Shown one piece after another: positions 26,309-35,300 of a stretch of 64,000 nucleotides of DNA (position 1 is its first letter; the number at the start of each line of letters is the position of its first letter). A program made the position numbers and the translations under genes. The DNA is taken from assembly GCA_946621465.1 (NCBI GenBank), contig CAMOOO010000001.1:510386-574385 (forward strand). Direction: 5' to 3'. The notes under the pieces were generated by a model, which had not been told where the DNA came from, searched no databases, and saw only the letters and a program-made list of their open reading frames with translations. The stretch comes from an uncultured Clostridia bacterium (GTDB taxonomy: Bacteria; Bacillota; Clostridia; Christensenellales; DTU072).

Positions 26309-26338
26309 ATTATACCCCTTTTCAGGCGTCTTTGTCAA
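26309..26338 (-). promoter_or_regulatory. Promoter overlapping the murB start
   Basis: On the minus strand, TTGACA (26333-26338), an 18-nt spacer and TATAAT (26309-26314). Both boxes are perfect, but the -10 abuts the annotated ATG, so the start site (near 26302) would lie 3' of it. Confidence 0.55.
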
Positions 26339-26386
26339 CGACGCTACGATACTATTGTATTAATCAAAGAAGGGTATAATTACCTT

Positions 26387-27199
26387 TTATTTTATGAATC
26401 CGTAGTTAGTAATCAGCCATGTTATCGGATCGTCGTCGCAATCGGGCGCGAGAACGTCGGCTGCCTTTTTCGCCCGTTCCGACCCACCTGCAACGCACAC
26501 GCCCAGTCCGGCGTATTCTATAAGGGGCAGATCGTTATCCGAGTCACCGATACCGATTATCTCCTCTCGGCGTATTCCGTATTTTTCGGCAAGTTTTTTT
26601 ACCGCCGTACCTTTATTGACACCGTGGGGTATCATTTCGACAATAAACGGTTTGGAAATGTTAATAAGAAGCTCCTCGCCAAACTGGCTGATAAGGTCGT
26701 CCCTGACTTCAGGCATCTTTTCCGGCTCTCCCATTAAGAGAATTTTCGGTGGATCGAGATTTTCCGAATGAATAAACTCCGAGAGTAAAACTCCCGTTTC
26801 TTTGTACGTTGCATGCGCAAGCTGCACGTATAAGCGCGTGTATTCCGTTGCCGTTTTCGTATAAAATAAGTCGCCTCGGTACGTTTGATAGTAGTAGCCC
26901 TGTTTTTCAATATATCTTCCTATTTCGGTTGCTAAACTACATGGTATGGTTGCCTGTTCTATTGTTTTTCCGCTGTCTATGTCGGTTACAGTCGCTCCTT
27001 GATAAGTCAGCACCTCACCATGCAAGTCGAGGTCTCTGCAAACGGGCAAAGCACCCGACGTCATTCTTCCTGTGACGATAACGAATTTCCCTCCGGCGGC
27101 AACGTAGGAAGCGATCGCTTCCTTTTCGCCTTTTCCGTATTGTTGCTTTCTGCCGATCAACGTATCATCTAGATCGGAGCAGATCATTTTATACTTCAT
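26387..27199 (-). CDS. HAD-superfamily hydrolase, Cof type
   Basis: 270 aa from the ATG at 27197-27199, 4 nt after the uvrC stop and behind GAGGAA. HAD motifs are ICSDLDDTLIG (nucleophile and acid/base Asp), VTGRM (motif II Thr), an NKGTAVKKL lysine (motif III) and IGIGDSDNDLPLIEYAG (motif IV). The Cof/IIB cap lies between motifs II and III. These cytoplasmic enzymes dephosphorylate sugar phosphates, flavin or pyridoxal phosphates; the substrate cannot be read from the sequence. It is third in the GH20-uvrC-HAD cluster, so a role in amino-sugar recycling is possible but only inferred. Confidence 0.9.
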   Translation of the reverse strand: MKYKMICSDLDDTLIGRKQQYGKGEKEAIASYVAAGGKFVIVTGRMTSGALPVCRDLDLHGEVLTYQGATVTDIDSGKTIEQATIPCSLATEIGRYIEKQGYYYQTYRGDLFYTKTATEYTRLYVQLAHATYKETGVLLSEFIHSENLDPPKILLMGEPEKMPEVRDDLISQFGEELLINISKPFIVEMIPHGVNKGTAVKKLAEKYGIRREEIIGIGDSDNDLPLIEYAGLGVCVAGGSERAKKAADVLAPDCDDDPITWLITNYGFIK

Positions 27200-27203
27200 C
27201 TTT

Positions 27204-29012
27204 CTATTCCTCACCGTTTTTGGTTTTAAAATAATTAAATATATTCTCGGCGTCCTTTTCGTTGATGCCGGCTACCTCCGAGAGTTCCTCTTTCGTGGCC
27301 CCTGCGATCTTATCAATTTTGCGGAAATGCACAATGAGGTTCCTTGCTTTTACTTTCCCGATCCCCTCTATCTTTGTCAGTTCGCTTTCCGTCATTTGTT
27401 TTAAACGTAAATTTCTGTGATAGGTTATGGCAAAGCGGTGGGCTTCGTCTCTTATACGAACGAGGAGTTTCAGGGCAAGGCTGTCACGAGGTAAAAGCAC
27501 GCTCTCTTCCCTCCCCGGAACGTAGACTTCTTCTATCCGTTTTGCCAGACTTATCACGGTAAAATCCAGTCCTTCTTTAGCCATAGCGTCCATGACGTAT
27601 CCGAGTTGTCCCTTTCCTCCGTCGATAACAAGAAGGTCCGGCCGTTCCGAAAAACTGACGTCCTTTTGTGCCTTCCATTCCTCAAAGCGCCTTGTCAACG
27701 TCTCGAACATACAAGCAAAATCGTTGTTCCCTTGTACCGTCTTGATTTTAAAATGTCGATAATGAGCGGAGGCTTTTGTGCCCTCTTTAAAGACAACCAT
27801 ACTGGCAACCTTGTTGGTACCGCTGATATGGGAAATATCATAGCACTCCATACGGAGCGGCAAGGTGGGTAGTCCAAGCAACTCTTTTAACTGTTTAACC
27901 CCGCCCATCGTCAATTCATCGAATTTATTTTGATGTTCAAGTTGTCTGGACAAATAATCCTCCGCGTTGGCAATACCCATATCAATGAGCTGACGGCGTA
28001 TTCCGCCGGAGGGTAGAACGACTTGTATTTTTTTACCGGCCTTATGCGACAGAAAGTCGGAGAGTTCCTCTTTAAAGTCGATTTCGTCGCTGACAAGCAC
28101 TTCGGAACAGTTTATGGAATTGTTTTCGTAATACTGCATAATAAAAGAAGTGAGTCCGTTACTAAGTTCCGTTTCCCTACACGGGAAATTGATACCGCCT
28201 AAATACTTACCGCCGCGAACGGCAAAGCAATTGACTACCGAATACATTCCGTTGGTAACGAAAGTAAACACGTCGATATCCGTTTCCTGTTTAAACGGAA
28301 TGGTTTGTTTCCGTACAAGCGCGTCCAGTGATTTAAGGGTATCGCGGTATATTTTTGCCTGCTCGAATTCCTCTTTTTCCGCACATGCCATCATCTTTTC
28401 GGTGAGGATGTTCCTTACTCGTTCGTCGTCACCGGACAAAAAGGCAATCACGTCGTTAATGACTTTTTTATATCCTTTTTCATCCACTTTACCCGTACAG
28501 GGCGCAAGGCACCTGCCGATGTGGTAGTTCAGACACTCTCTTCTGCCGAGGGTGTTACAACTGCGAACGGGAAAAACGGTATGGATAATTTCCAGCACCT
28601 CTCTGATGGAAACACCCAGCATATACGGTCCGAAATAGCGTGCGCCGTCCGCTTTCATCTTGTAACAAATCTCAATCTTCGGGAACTTCTCTTTAACCTT
28701 AATTCGTATATAGGGATAGGTTTTATCGTCTTTAAGGAGAATATTATAGGGGGGATTATATTGTTTAATCAGGTTGTTTTCTAAGATCAGCGCTTCGTAC
28801 TCGTTGGGCGTAATGATATATCGAAAATCATAAATTTTTTCGACGAGCGCCATCGTTTTATCATTCTTTACACTGTTGTGAAAATACTGCCTGACGCGGT
28901 TTTTTAAAATCTTGGCTTTGCCGACATAGAGTACGTTATCGAACTCATCCAACATGATATATACGCCGCTTTGGTTGGGCAATATTTTCAGTTTTTCGGT
29001 ATAAGCCCTCAT
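27204..29012 (-). CDS. uvrC: UvrABC excinuclease subunit C
   Basis: 602 aa, normal length. N-terminal GIY-YIG nuclease (SGVYIMLDEFDNVLYVGKAK), the UVR domain that contacts UvrB (MMACAEKEEFEQAKIYRD), an RNase H-like nuclease (MECYDISHISGTNKVASMV, LLVIDGGKGQLG) and C-terminal helix-hairpin-helix motifs (LTKIEGIGKVKARNLI). It makes the two incisions in nucleotide excision repair. uvrA and uvrB are not in this window. It lies 5 nt downstream of the GH20 gene and 4 nt upstream of the HAD gene. Confidence 0.97.
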   Translation of the reverse strand: MRAYTEKLKILPNQSGVYIMLDEFDNVLYVGKAKILKNRVRQYFHNSVKNDKTMALVEKIYDFRYIITPNEYEALILENNLIKQYNPPYNILLKDDKTYPYIRIKVKEKFPKIEICYKMKADGARYFGPYMLGVSIREVLEIIHTVFPVRSCNTLGRRECLNYHIGRCLAPCTGKVDEKGYKKVINDVIAFLSGDDERVRNILTEKMMACAEKEEFEQAKIYRDTLKSLDALVRKQTIPFKQETDIDVFTFVTNGMYSVVNCFAVRGGKYLGGINFPCRETELSNGLTSFIMQYYENNSINCSEVLVSDEIDFKEELSDFLSHKAGKKIQVVLPSGGIRRQLIDMGIANAEDYLSRQLEHQNKFDELTMGGVKQLKELLGLPTLPLRMECYDISHISGTNKVASMVVFKEGTKASAHYRHFKIKTVQGNNDFACMFETLTRRFEEWKAQKDVSFSERPDLLVIDGGKGQLGYVMDAMAKEGLDFTVISLAKRIEEVYVPGREESVLLPRDSLALKLLVRIRDEAHRFAITYHRNLRLKQMTESELTKIEGIGKVKARNLIVHFRKIDKIAGATKEELSEVAGINEKDAENIFNYFKTKNGEE

Positions 29013-29017
29013 ATAAA

Positions 29018-30550
29018 CTACAGTTCCACCTCGTAGTTAGGATCTTTTATAATACGCTTCCCTACCAAAAAGCGTTGTCTCAGACCTTTGAATCCGACAG
29101 GGTTGTATTTTTTGGGCGGACAATAACCGATCCCTCTTCTGTCAAGGTCGGCTAGAGCGTATGTCAATCTGCCTTCGAAATCGTTATAATTCTTCTTCTC
29201 GGGCATCGTCCAAGCAGCTTCCGCAACCGCTTGCACACGGGGATAGAGCATAAAATCGTACTTCTTTTTATCGTAAACGAATTCCGTCCACAGGGGAGCT
29301 TCTATTCCCAGAACGTTTTTCTTGTTCTCTTCCTTCATTTTGCTTCTTTCCGGTCCCAAAGAATAAATCTTCTCTAAGTTGGTAAGGATGTAGGGATAGT
29401 CTAAATAGCAAACGATATTTTGCGACAGAATGACGTTACCGCCCCGCTCCGCCCACTTTTCCGCATACTTACCCATCCACCATTGTACGATAGCATCCTT
29501 TCTCAAATCAGCCGTTTCCATAATCTCGTTCCAACCGATCAGTCTCTTTCCTTTCTCGGCCAGATAAGCCATTATTTCGTTGGTAAACCACCCTTGCAGA
29601 TCGTTTTCCGTCTTTATTCCTTTCTGTTTCATCAGTGCCTGGCATTTTGGGCAATTCTTCCACTTGCTCTTCGGCACTTCGTCACCGCCGATGTGGAAAT
29701 ACGGCGCCGGGAACAGTTCGCACACCTCGTCGATAACGTCTTTTATAAAAGAAATAAAATCGGGATTCCCTACGCAACCTATGGTGTGCTTAACGCCGAA
29801 TTGGTTCGCTACTTTCAACGGTTTACCTTCGCAAGAAAGCTCCGGGAAAACGCTGAGTGCCGACGTAATATGTCCGGGCATATCTATCTCGGGAACGACC
29901 GTAATCATTCTGTCTTTTGCATAGGCTACGATCTCTTTTATATCCTCTTGGGTAAAATACATACCCTCGCCGTATTTCTCCCCTTTCATATGCCTGAGTG
30001 CGTTTGTCCATTCATCGTCGCGTACGCAACCGCGTTTAGCTAACTCCGGGTATTTTTTTATTTCGATACGCCATCCCTGATCTTCGGTCAAGTGCCAGTG
30101 AAAAACGTTCATTTTATTGTAGGCCATGATGTCCAAAAGTTCTTTTATTTCTTTCTTGCCAAAGAAGTGCCTTGCAACGTCTAGCATAATTCCGCGATAA
30201 CGGAAACGGGGTGCGTCCTCGATCTCGCAAGCGGGAATGGTGTTTTTCCCGTTAAAAAGCTGAGTCAACGTAATCAATCCGTAAAAAGCGTTTTCTATGG
30301 TAGAAGAGGTAATGACCACCCTTTCTTTTGCCGCTAAGGTATACCCTTTTTGATCCTCTTTGCAGACAATCTCAACGTCGGCGTTTTCTTTAACGAATTC
30401 AATTTTAAATTGCCATAAATTTTCCGGAATTCTGTCTTTAATGTCGATAAATTTATCATCCAAAAAGACTTTTAGATTTGTGTGAAAAGCAAGGGTTTTT
30501 TCATCCACCGTATAATTTTGCACCATAGGAATAACGTTGATTCGTCGCAT
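29018..30550 (-). CDS. Beta-N-acetylhexosaminidase, GH20
   Basis: 510 aa. The N-terminal GH20b-like domain (about 1-115) is followed by the catalytic barrel beginning RFRYRGIMLDVARHFF. The catalytic acid pair lies in FHIGGDEVPKSKW, and the substrate-assisted mechanism residues in MFHWHLTEDQGWRIEIKKYPEL-like and WNEIMET segments. There is no signal peptide, so it is probably cytoplasmic and acts on imported GlcNAc-containing oligosaccharides (mucin, host glycan, chitobiose or peptidoglycan fragments). It heads the uvrC-HAD operon and has a CAGGAG ribosome binding site. Confidence 0.92.
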   Translation of the reverse strand: MRRINVIPMVQNYTVDEKTLAFHTNLKVFLDDKFIDIKDRIPENLWQFKIEFVKENADVEIVCKEDQKGYTLAAKERVVITSSTIENAFYGLITLTQLFNGKNTIPACEIEDAPRFRYRGIMLDVARHFFGKKEIKELLDIMAYNKMNVFHWHLTEDQGWRIEIKKYPELAKRGCVRDDEWTNALRHMKGEKYGEGMYFTQEDIKEIVAYAKDRMITVVPEIDMPGHITSALSVFPELSCEGKPLKVANQFGVKHTIGCVGNPDFISFIKDVIDEVCELFPAPYFHIGGDEVPKSKWKNCPKCQALMKQKGIKTENDLQGWFTNEIMAYLAEKGKRLIGWNEIMETADLRKDAIVQWWMGKYAEKWAERGGNVILSQNIVCYLDYPYILTNLEKIYSLGPERSKMKEENKKNVLGIEAPLWTEFVYDKKKYDFMLYPRVQAVAEAAWTMPEKKNYNDFEGRLTYALADLDRRGIGYCPPKKYNPVGFKGLRQRFLVGKRIIKDPNYEVEL

Positions 30551-30616
30551 AATAACTCCTGTATAATATCCTTATTTATAATGTTAACTGTTTTTTGATA
30601 AATCTCTTCTGAATAT

Positions 30617-30653
30617 AAAAAAACTGTCGTAAGAATATCACGGCAGTTTTTGG
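30617..30653 (-). terminator. Rho-independent terminator after the DUF898-like gene
   Basis: On the minus strand, a stem AAAACTGCCGT / ACGACAGTTTT (one G-U pair) is followed by TTT, 17 nt after the stop of the 129-aa membrane protein gene. Confidence 0.82.
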
Positions 30654-30669
30654 TTGTTATTGATTGTTA

Positions 30670-31059
30670 TTACGCTCCCGCGACCGGTCCGAAAACTGTA
30701 TTTGCGACACGCCACTGTTCCACGCGGATGGGCAATAGGAAGATCGCATAAACGCCTACCGTGATAATGGAGAAGAAGAACCACTTAATCATTTCTTTTA
30801 ACAGCGGTCCGGCTTTTCCTTCAAACTGGAGAGGTATGCCTACGATTGTGGTGTGTTTGCATTTCCAACGTTCAAGAATACACATGGCGTTGGGGAGTCC
30901 GACGATAGGAATAATGGACAGCAGCAGCAATCCCAAGCGTAAAAAGAAGAACTTACCGGGAGTACCGTTGAATTTCGACTGTAAATTTCTTTTTTTGCCG
31001 TTATTGTTTAATATATCACCCGATAACGTTATCGTGCAGTTGTTAAGGTTTTGCGCCAT
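30670..31059 (-). CDS. Small membrane protein, DUF898 (YjgN)-like
   Basis: 129 aa with two long hydrophobic segments (about 36-60 and 90-110). The pattern FNGTPGKFFFLRLG, WKCKHTTIVGIPLQFEGKAG and IKWFFFSIITVGVYAIFLLPIRVEQW recalls the DUF898/YjgN membrane family, though only part of that family's length is present. Function unknown. Expressed alone, with its own consensus-like promoter, a CGGAGGT site and a strong terminator. A mid-length hypothetical of this sort could be a stress or envelope protein; no evidence beyond topology. Confidence 0.62.
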   Translation of the reverse strand: MAQNLNNCTITLSGDILNNNGKKRNLQSKFNGTPGKFFFLRLGLLLLSIIPIVGLPNAMCILERWKCKHTTIVGIPLQFEGKAGPLLKEMIKWFFFSIITVGVYAIFLLPIRVEQWRVANTVFGPVAGA

Positions 31060-31077
31060 TATTTACCTCCGGTTGTA

Positions 31078-31106
31078 ATTGTAACATTATTTATATATTT
31101 AGTCAA
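31078..31106 (-). promoter_or_regulatory. Promoter of the DUF898-like gene
   Basis: On the minus strand, TTGACT (31101-31106), a 17-nt spacer and TACAAT (31078-31083), followed by an ACCGGAGGT ribosome binding site. Confidence 0.68.
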
Positions 31107-31134
31107 TATCTTTGTCGAAAAATCGTTCTTTCTT

Positions 31135-32268
31135 TTACATTCCACAAAGCTGTCTGAGGGGGATCAGATTTTTCGTAACGTGGAAACGAACGCACAGTTG
31201 CTCGAAAGTGTATCCGTACGCTTTATTCAGTCCGCGGAACAGACTTACAAGCAAACTACCGTCGCTATCGCTTTCATTCATTATATTTCTGAGAATGTAG
31301 TCGTAGGAATAGTGATAAATACGGTTTATTTCCGCAATTACCTCTATACGTAGTTCCGGCGTATCTTTCAGTCCCAGCGCGGAAATCGCTTCGGGATAGG
31401 TGCAACTTCTTCTTGCAATGAAGCTGCAAACGGAAGAAACGAGCAAGTCATATCTTTTTTCCAAACCCATACGCTTAGCCACTTTCGAGTAAGGCGTCTG
31501 GGTACGCGCAGCCGTTTCCGAAAGCATAAAACCGACTTCTTCCTCACGGAAAAGTGCCTGGTGAGAAAAGTTTTTGTCGATCTCACTCTTTACGCTACCG
31601 TAGTCTTCTACTCCCTTGGGTACGGATACGGAAACACCGTCCATGCCCTGAATAATAGACTCGAAATCTTCTCTGGAGGGGTCCAATTCTATCTTTAAAA
31701 TCAGGTTGGCGTCATGCTCTCCGGAAAGAAGGTATTTATAACTACAGAACGGGTATTTTTCCGCAAGACCGTTTGGAGCGAGCGAATGAATGTGGTTGAC
31801 TTCGGCGCCCAATTGCGACGCTTGAATAACGCGGAAGGAATAGTCCTTTCTGAACGGGTTGCCGACGCTCCTCAATCCGCGATTGTATTTGGTGGTATAT
31901 TCACGAATGATGAAGTCTATAAAGGCAACTGCCGCATCCTTTCTGTTGCCCTTGACAAGCAGGTGCGCGGCATCGTCCAGTACGCAATAAGCCAGGATCT
32001 TTGCCGATTGACAGGCATCGGAGATATCCTGAATCATCTCGATAAAGACCTTTTTATTGTGTCTCTTTTGGAAGACGGAATAGCCGTAAATGCAGTCGAT
32101 CTGCACCGATGCGATACATCCGCGTCCGGGATAGACGAGGTCTCCGCCCGTTCTCTCAAGCTCACGGAGATATTCCAGGGCTTGCCCCTCAAAACGCTCC
32201 TCCCAATCCTGTAGGGTAGCGCCTCCTTCGTTGTACATTTCATCATCTTCTTTTCTTGCTCTAGCCAT
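31135..32268 (-). CDS. REP-associated tyrosine transposase-like protein with broken HUH motif
   Basis: 377 aa. Residues about 48-180 follow the Y1/RAYT transposase layout: SVFQKRHNKKVFIEMI, then AYCVLDDAAHLLV at 93-105 where the family has AYCLMPNHVHLL, then REYTTKYNRGLRSVGNPFRKDY where the catalytic Tyr and the R-x-G-x-(L/F) block sit. The first His of the HUH metal site is Ala100; the second (His102) and the likely Tyr (Y124) remain. Residues 200-377 form an added helical C-terminal part, possibly DNA binding. Loss of a metal ligand argues against transposition and for a domesticated role. AAGGAG site; it follows the giant Ig-like gene. Confidence 0.66.
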   Translation of the reverse strand: MARARKEDDEMYNEGGATLQDWEERFEGQALEYLRELERTGGDLVYPGRGCIASVQIDCIYGYSVFQKRHNKKVFIEMIQDISDACQSAKILAYCVLDDAAHLLVKGNRKDAAVAFIDFIIREYTTKYNRGLRSVGNPFRKDYSFRVIQASQLGAEVNHIHSLAPNGLAEKYPFCSYKYLLSGEHDANLILKIELDPSREDFESIIQGMDGVSVSVPKGVEDYGSVKSEIDKNFSHQALFREEEVGFMLSETAARTQTPYSKVAKRMGLEKRYDLLVSSVCSFIARRSCTYPEAISALGLKDTPELRIEVIAEINRIYHYSYDYILRNIMNESDSDGSLLVSLFRGLNKAYGYTFEQLCVRFHVTKNLIPLRQLCGM

Positions 32269-32323
32269 ATTCCGCTCCTTTGCGTTTTTGCATTATTTTT
32301 ATAGAATTTTCACTCTTTTTGAG

Positions 32324-35300
32324 CTACCTGAGTTTAATTTTGTTGTTGCCTGTCAGTGTCATATTATATAGTACCTCGTCCGCTATCGAACCGAGACCGA
32401 CGTTGTATTCGCCCGCGCCCGCAGGTGAAACGACCGATAGATACCCTGTCAAAAGGGTATAGATTCCATTAAAGTGCAATAGATCGCTCTCTTCTGTTTC
32501 GCTAACGGTATAACTGACTTCGTACAGAGATTTATCGTTTATTGCAAACGAGTTGACTCCGCTCTTTAACGCGCTATCCAGTACCGCCTCGTCGAGAGTA
32601 ATATTTATATTCGTTATCCGGCAGATATCCGTTCCGTAATAGATGTAATTACCGATCGTTTTGGTCAGGAGTAAGAGATCGGTCAAAATAAACTCCAAAT
32701 TGTCGTTTATTGCCGCGGTGTTACCCGTACCGTTCCAAGCGAAGGTGAAGGTGTCGATCGACGACGAGGTATAAATGGATATATTGGTGACGTACAAGCC
32801 GTATAAACCGGACGTCCCGTATATATTGTCGCAGATTTCTTGATACATTCCGCTGAATACAAACGTCCACAGACTGCCGGTAAACTGTACCGGTAGACTG
32901 AGCTTGAATTTACTGTCGATACCGATTTTATCAATCAATTCCAAAATATCGGCAACCGTCGTATCGTCATTGAAAACGGTTTCTTTATAAGTGACGGTGC
33001 CTTCCTCTCTCAGTTTATTGATAAACAGCAAAATGGAATTGGCTAATTTTTCTTTTTCTATACTATTCCCCGTCCAGTCTTCAAACACGGTAAATTCCAG
33101 AATATAGTTATTTTTACCGGTATCAATGGAGAGGTTCGGCGAATAAGCTATTCCTCGGTCGTTGCAATCACTGAGTATAGTGGAATAAAGGGCGCCGATA
33201 TCGACGTTGGATCTTTGAGATTTCGGAGTAAAGTAGATATGCTGAACGAACTCATCCGATTCGCCGAAGAAGAATACGCCGGTCGAATCCACTACGTCGG
33301 AACGAAGCAGGTGCGCATCTCCCCCCAAATAAATCTCCGTCGCGCCGAAGCTGAACATGTTTCTGATGATCCTCTCCGTTGCGTTATTAAGTAGTCCTTT
33401 TTGCTCTACGCTACCCGTCCACAGTTCTCTGTCGGTATCGTCGAGGTTGACTGTAAACATCAGTTCAAAGTAATCAACGTTGGGGCTGATGACGGTGATT
33501 TCCGTCAAGAAACTCAATTCCGATTTAATTTCTCTCCGTATTGCCTCGAACTCGCCCGAACGATACCAACGGCTATACACTTCTTCCGTGTTCTTCATAT
33601 ACAGGCGAATCACGAGATTGTCCTCGTTATACTGTACGGCGGAGATCGATCTGTTCACTTTATAGTCAGAGTCGGGGGCGTTAAATAAAATGGTTATCGT
33701 TTCGTTTATGTCAACGGTATAGCTCGGATGAGACAACGTTCCGGCGCCGGCAGTAAAGGTCATATTGCCGTTGTTCTTCAAGAGAATCTGACCGTCGAGC
33801 AGTTCCAGTATGCCCGTAGTGGCATTTTTCAACGTTTCGCCATAGGCAATATCGTACGTTATGGTGTATTCCGTATCGGACAGAATTTCGGTAAAGACGT
33901 TGACGCCCTCCGTCATTCTCTCGGAAATATACGTCAGCATTTCCGCTTTCGACGCGTCGTTCGAGTTGAAAGACTTATTGATATTATTCGCAATATAGGT
34001 ATCGTTACCCAGTCTGATAGAAGAAATGCCGTAATCGGACAACGCTTTTAACAAGCGATAGAAGCATTCTTCTACGCCGGCAAGGACTTCTAATCTTTGA
34101 CCGATATCGTAGTTGCTAAGAGTGATGACGAATTCAAAGTATCCGTTATAGGCCCCGCCTGCGTTCGGGCTGGAAAGAGAGACGTTGTTGATAAAGCTAA
34201 AATCGGTCTTCATCGCGTTGGTGAAGGGAAGCAAGTTGCTGGGATTAAGCAGATACAACACTGCCTCTGCGGTATTACCGGTAGTAACGCGTAAAACAAA
34301 GGCATTGGGGTTGGAGGCAGTTACCGTAACTTCTGCAACTTTCGGGATAATGGCATACTCTTGCAAGCAGTAGTTTCTCGTTTCGTAATATTTATTACCC
34401 TTAACCGTCATCAGTAAGTAATAGGAGTTGGTCTCCCGTTTGCAAAGCGATCTCAGCGTCGAAGAAGTCAAAGCGGCGTACTCGCTCTCCGTGTAGGTAT
34501 GCAGAATATCACCGGAGTTGAAAACTCTTTCATAGTAATATTCATCCGCCTCCGCTTGCGCTTTTTCTTCTTCGGTCAATGCGTCGTATTCCATTTCCGA
34601 ATATCTCTCTACTATATTTCCGTTTTTGTCTTTTTTGACGTATACGGAATATACGGCGTAGTAGTAACCGCTTGCAGGTTCGTAGTAAGGCAATCTTTCT
34701 TCGCCGTCCAGATAGCTGATACTCTTTATTTTAACGGTTGCTATAAAGTAGAGGTCGGCAAGTTCTCCCCTTTCATCATAAACGGTGATCGGCATATAAT
34801 TGAGATTCCGTTCCTCATCGGAAAGGTTCATAGCATAGAAATCTTTATATGTTATGAGGTCCTTCTTTTCGATATATTTCATTTGGATATCTTCTCCGCC
34901 GTCGCCCCATTTCGGAAGGTCGAATTCATCTATGACCTTTTCCGCACTAAAACCGGCTTTTTTGACGTTACCATAGAAGAAGATAGTGTTGTTGAATTTA
35001 AAGGAGACGTCCTGCAAGTCGTAGACGGTTATGGAATAGGATGTCTTCAAATCTTCGTAATCTTTGTATTGAACGGTGATGGTCTCTTTGAAACCTTGTT
35101 TGGAACAGAGGGAGCTATCAAAGCCGGTGCAATTGACGTCGTCGTCTTCCATGCTGATATATTTCGTCATGAAGCCGGCTTCCTGCCCTCTTTGATTGTA
35201 CTTGGTAAAGGTCAACTTCAATACGCCCTCGCTAAGGTCCAGGCTCTCGGTGTCGCGGATGTAGTTTGTCAGCGGAGTTTGAGAAATCTCCACTCCTGTC

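Noticed and set aside
31135..32268. Active insertion sequence
   Set aside because: The HUH motif is broken and no flanking hairpins or target repeats are seen; treated as a domesticated gene instead.
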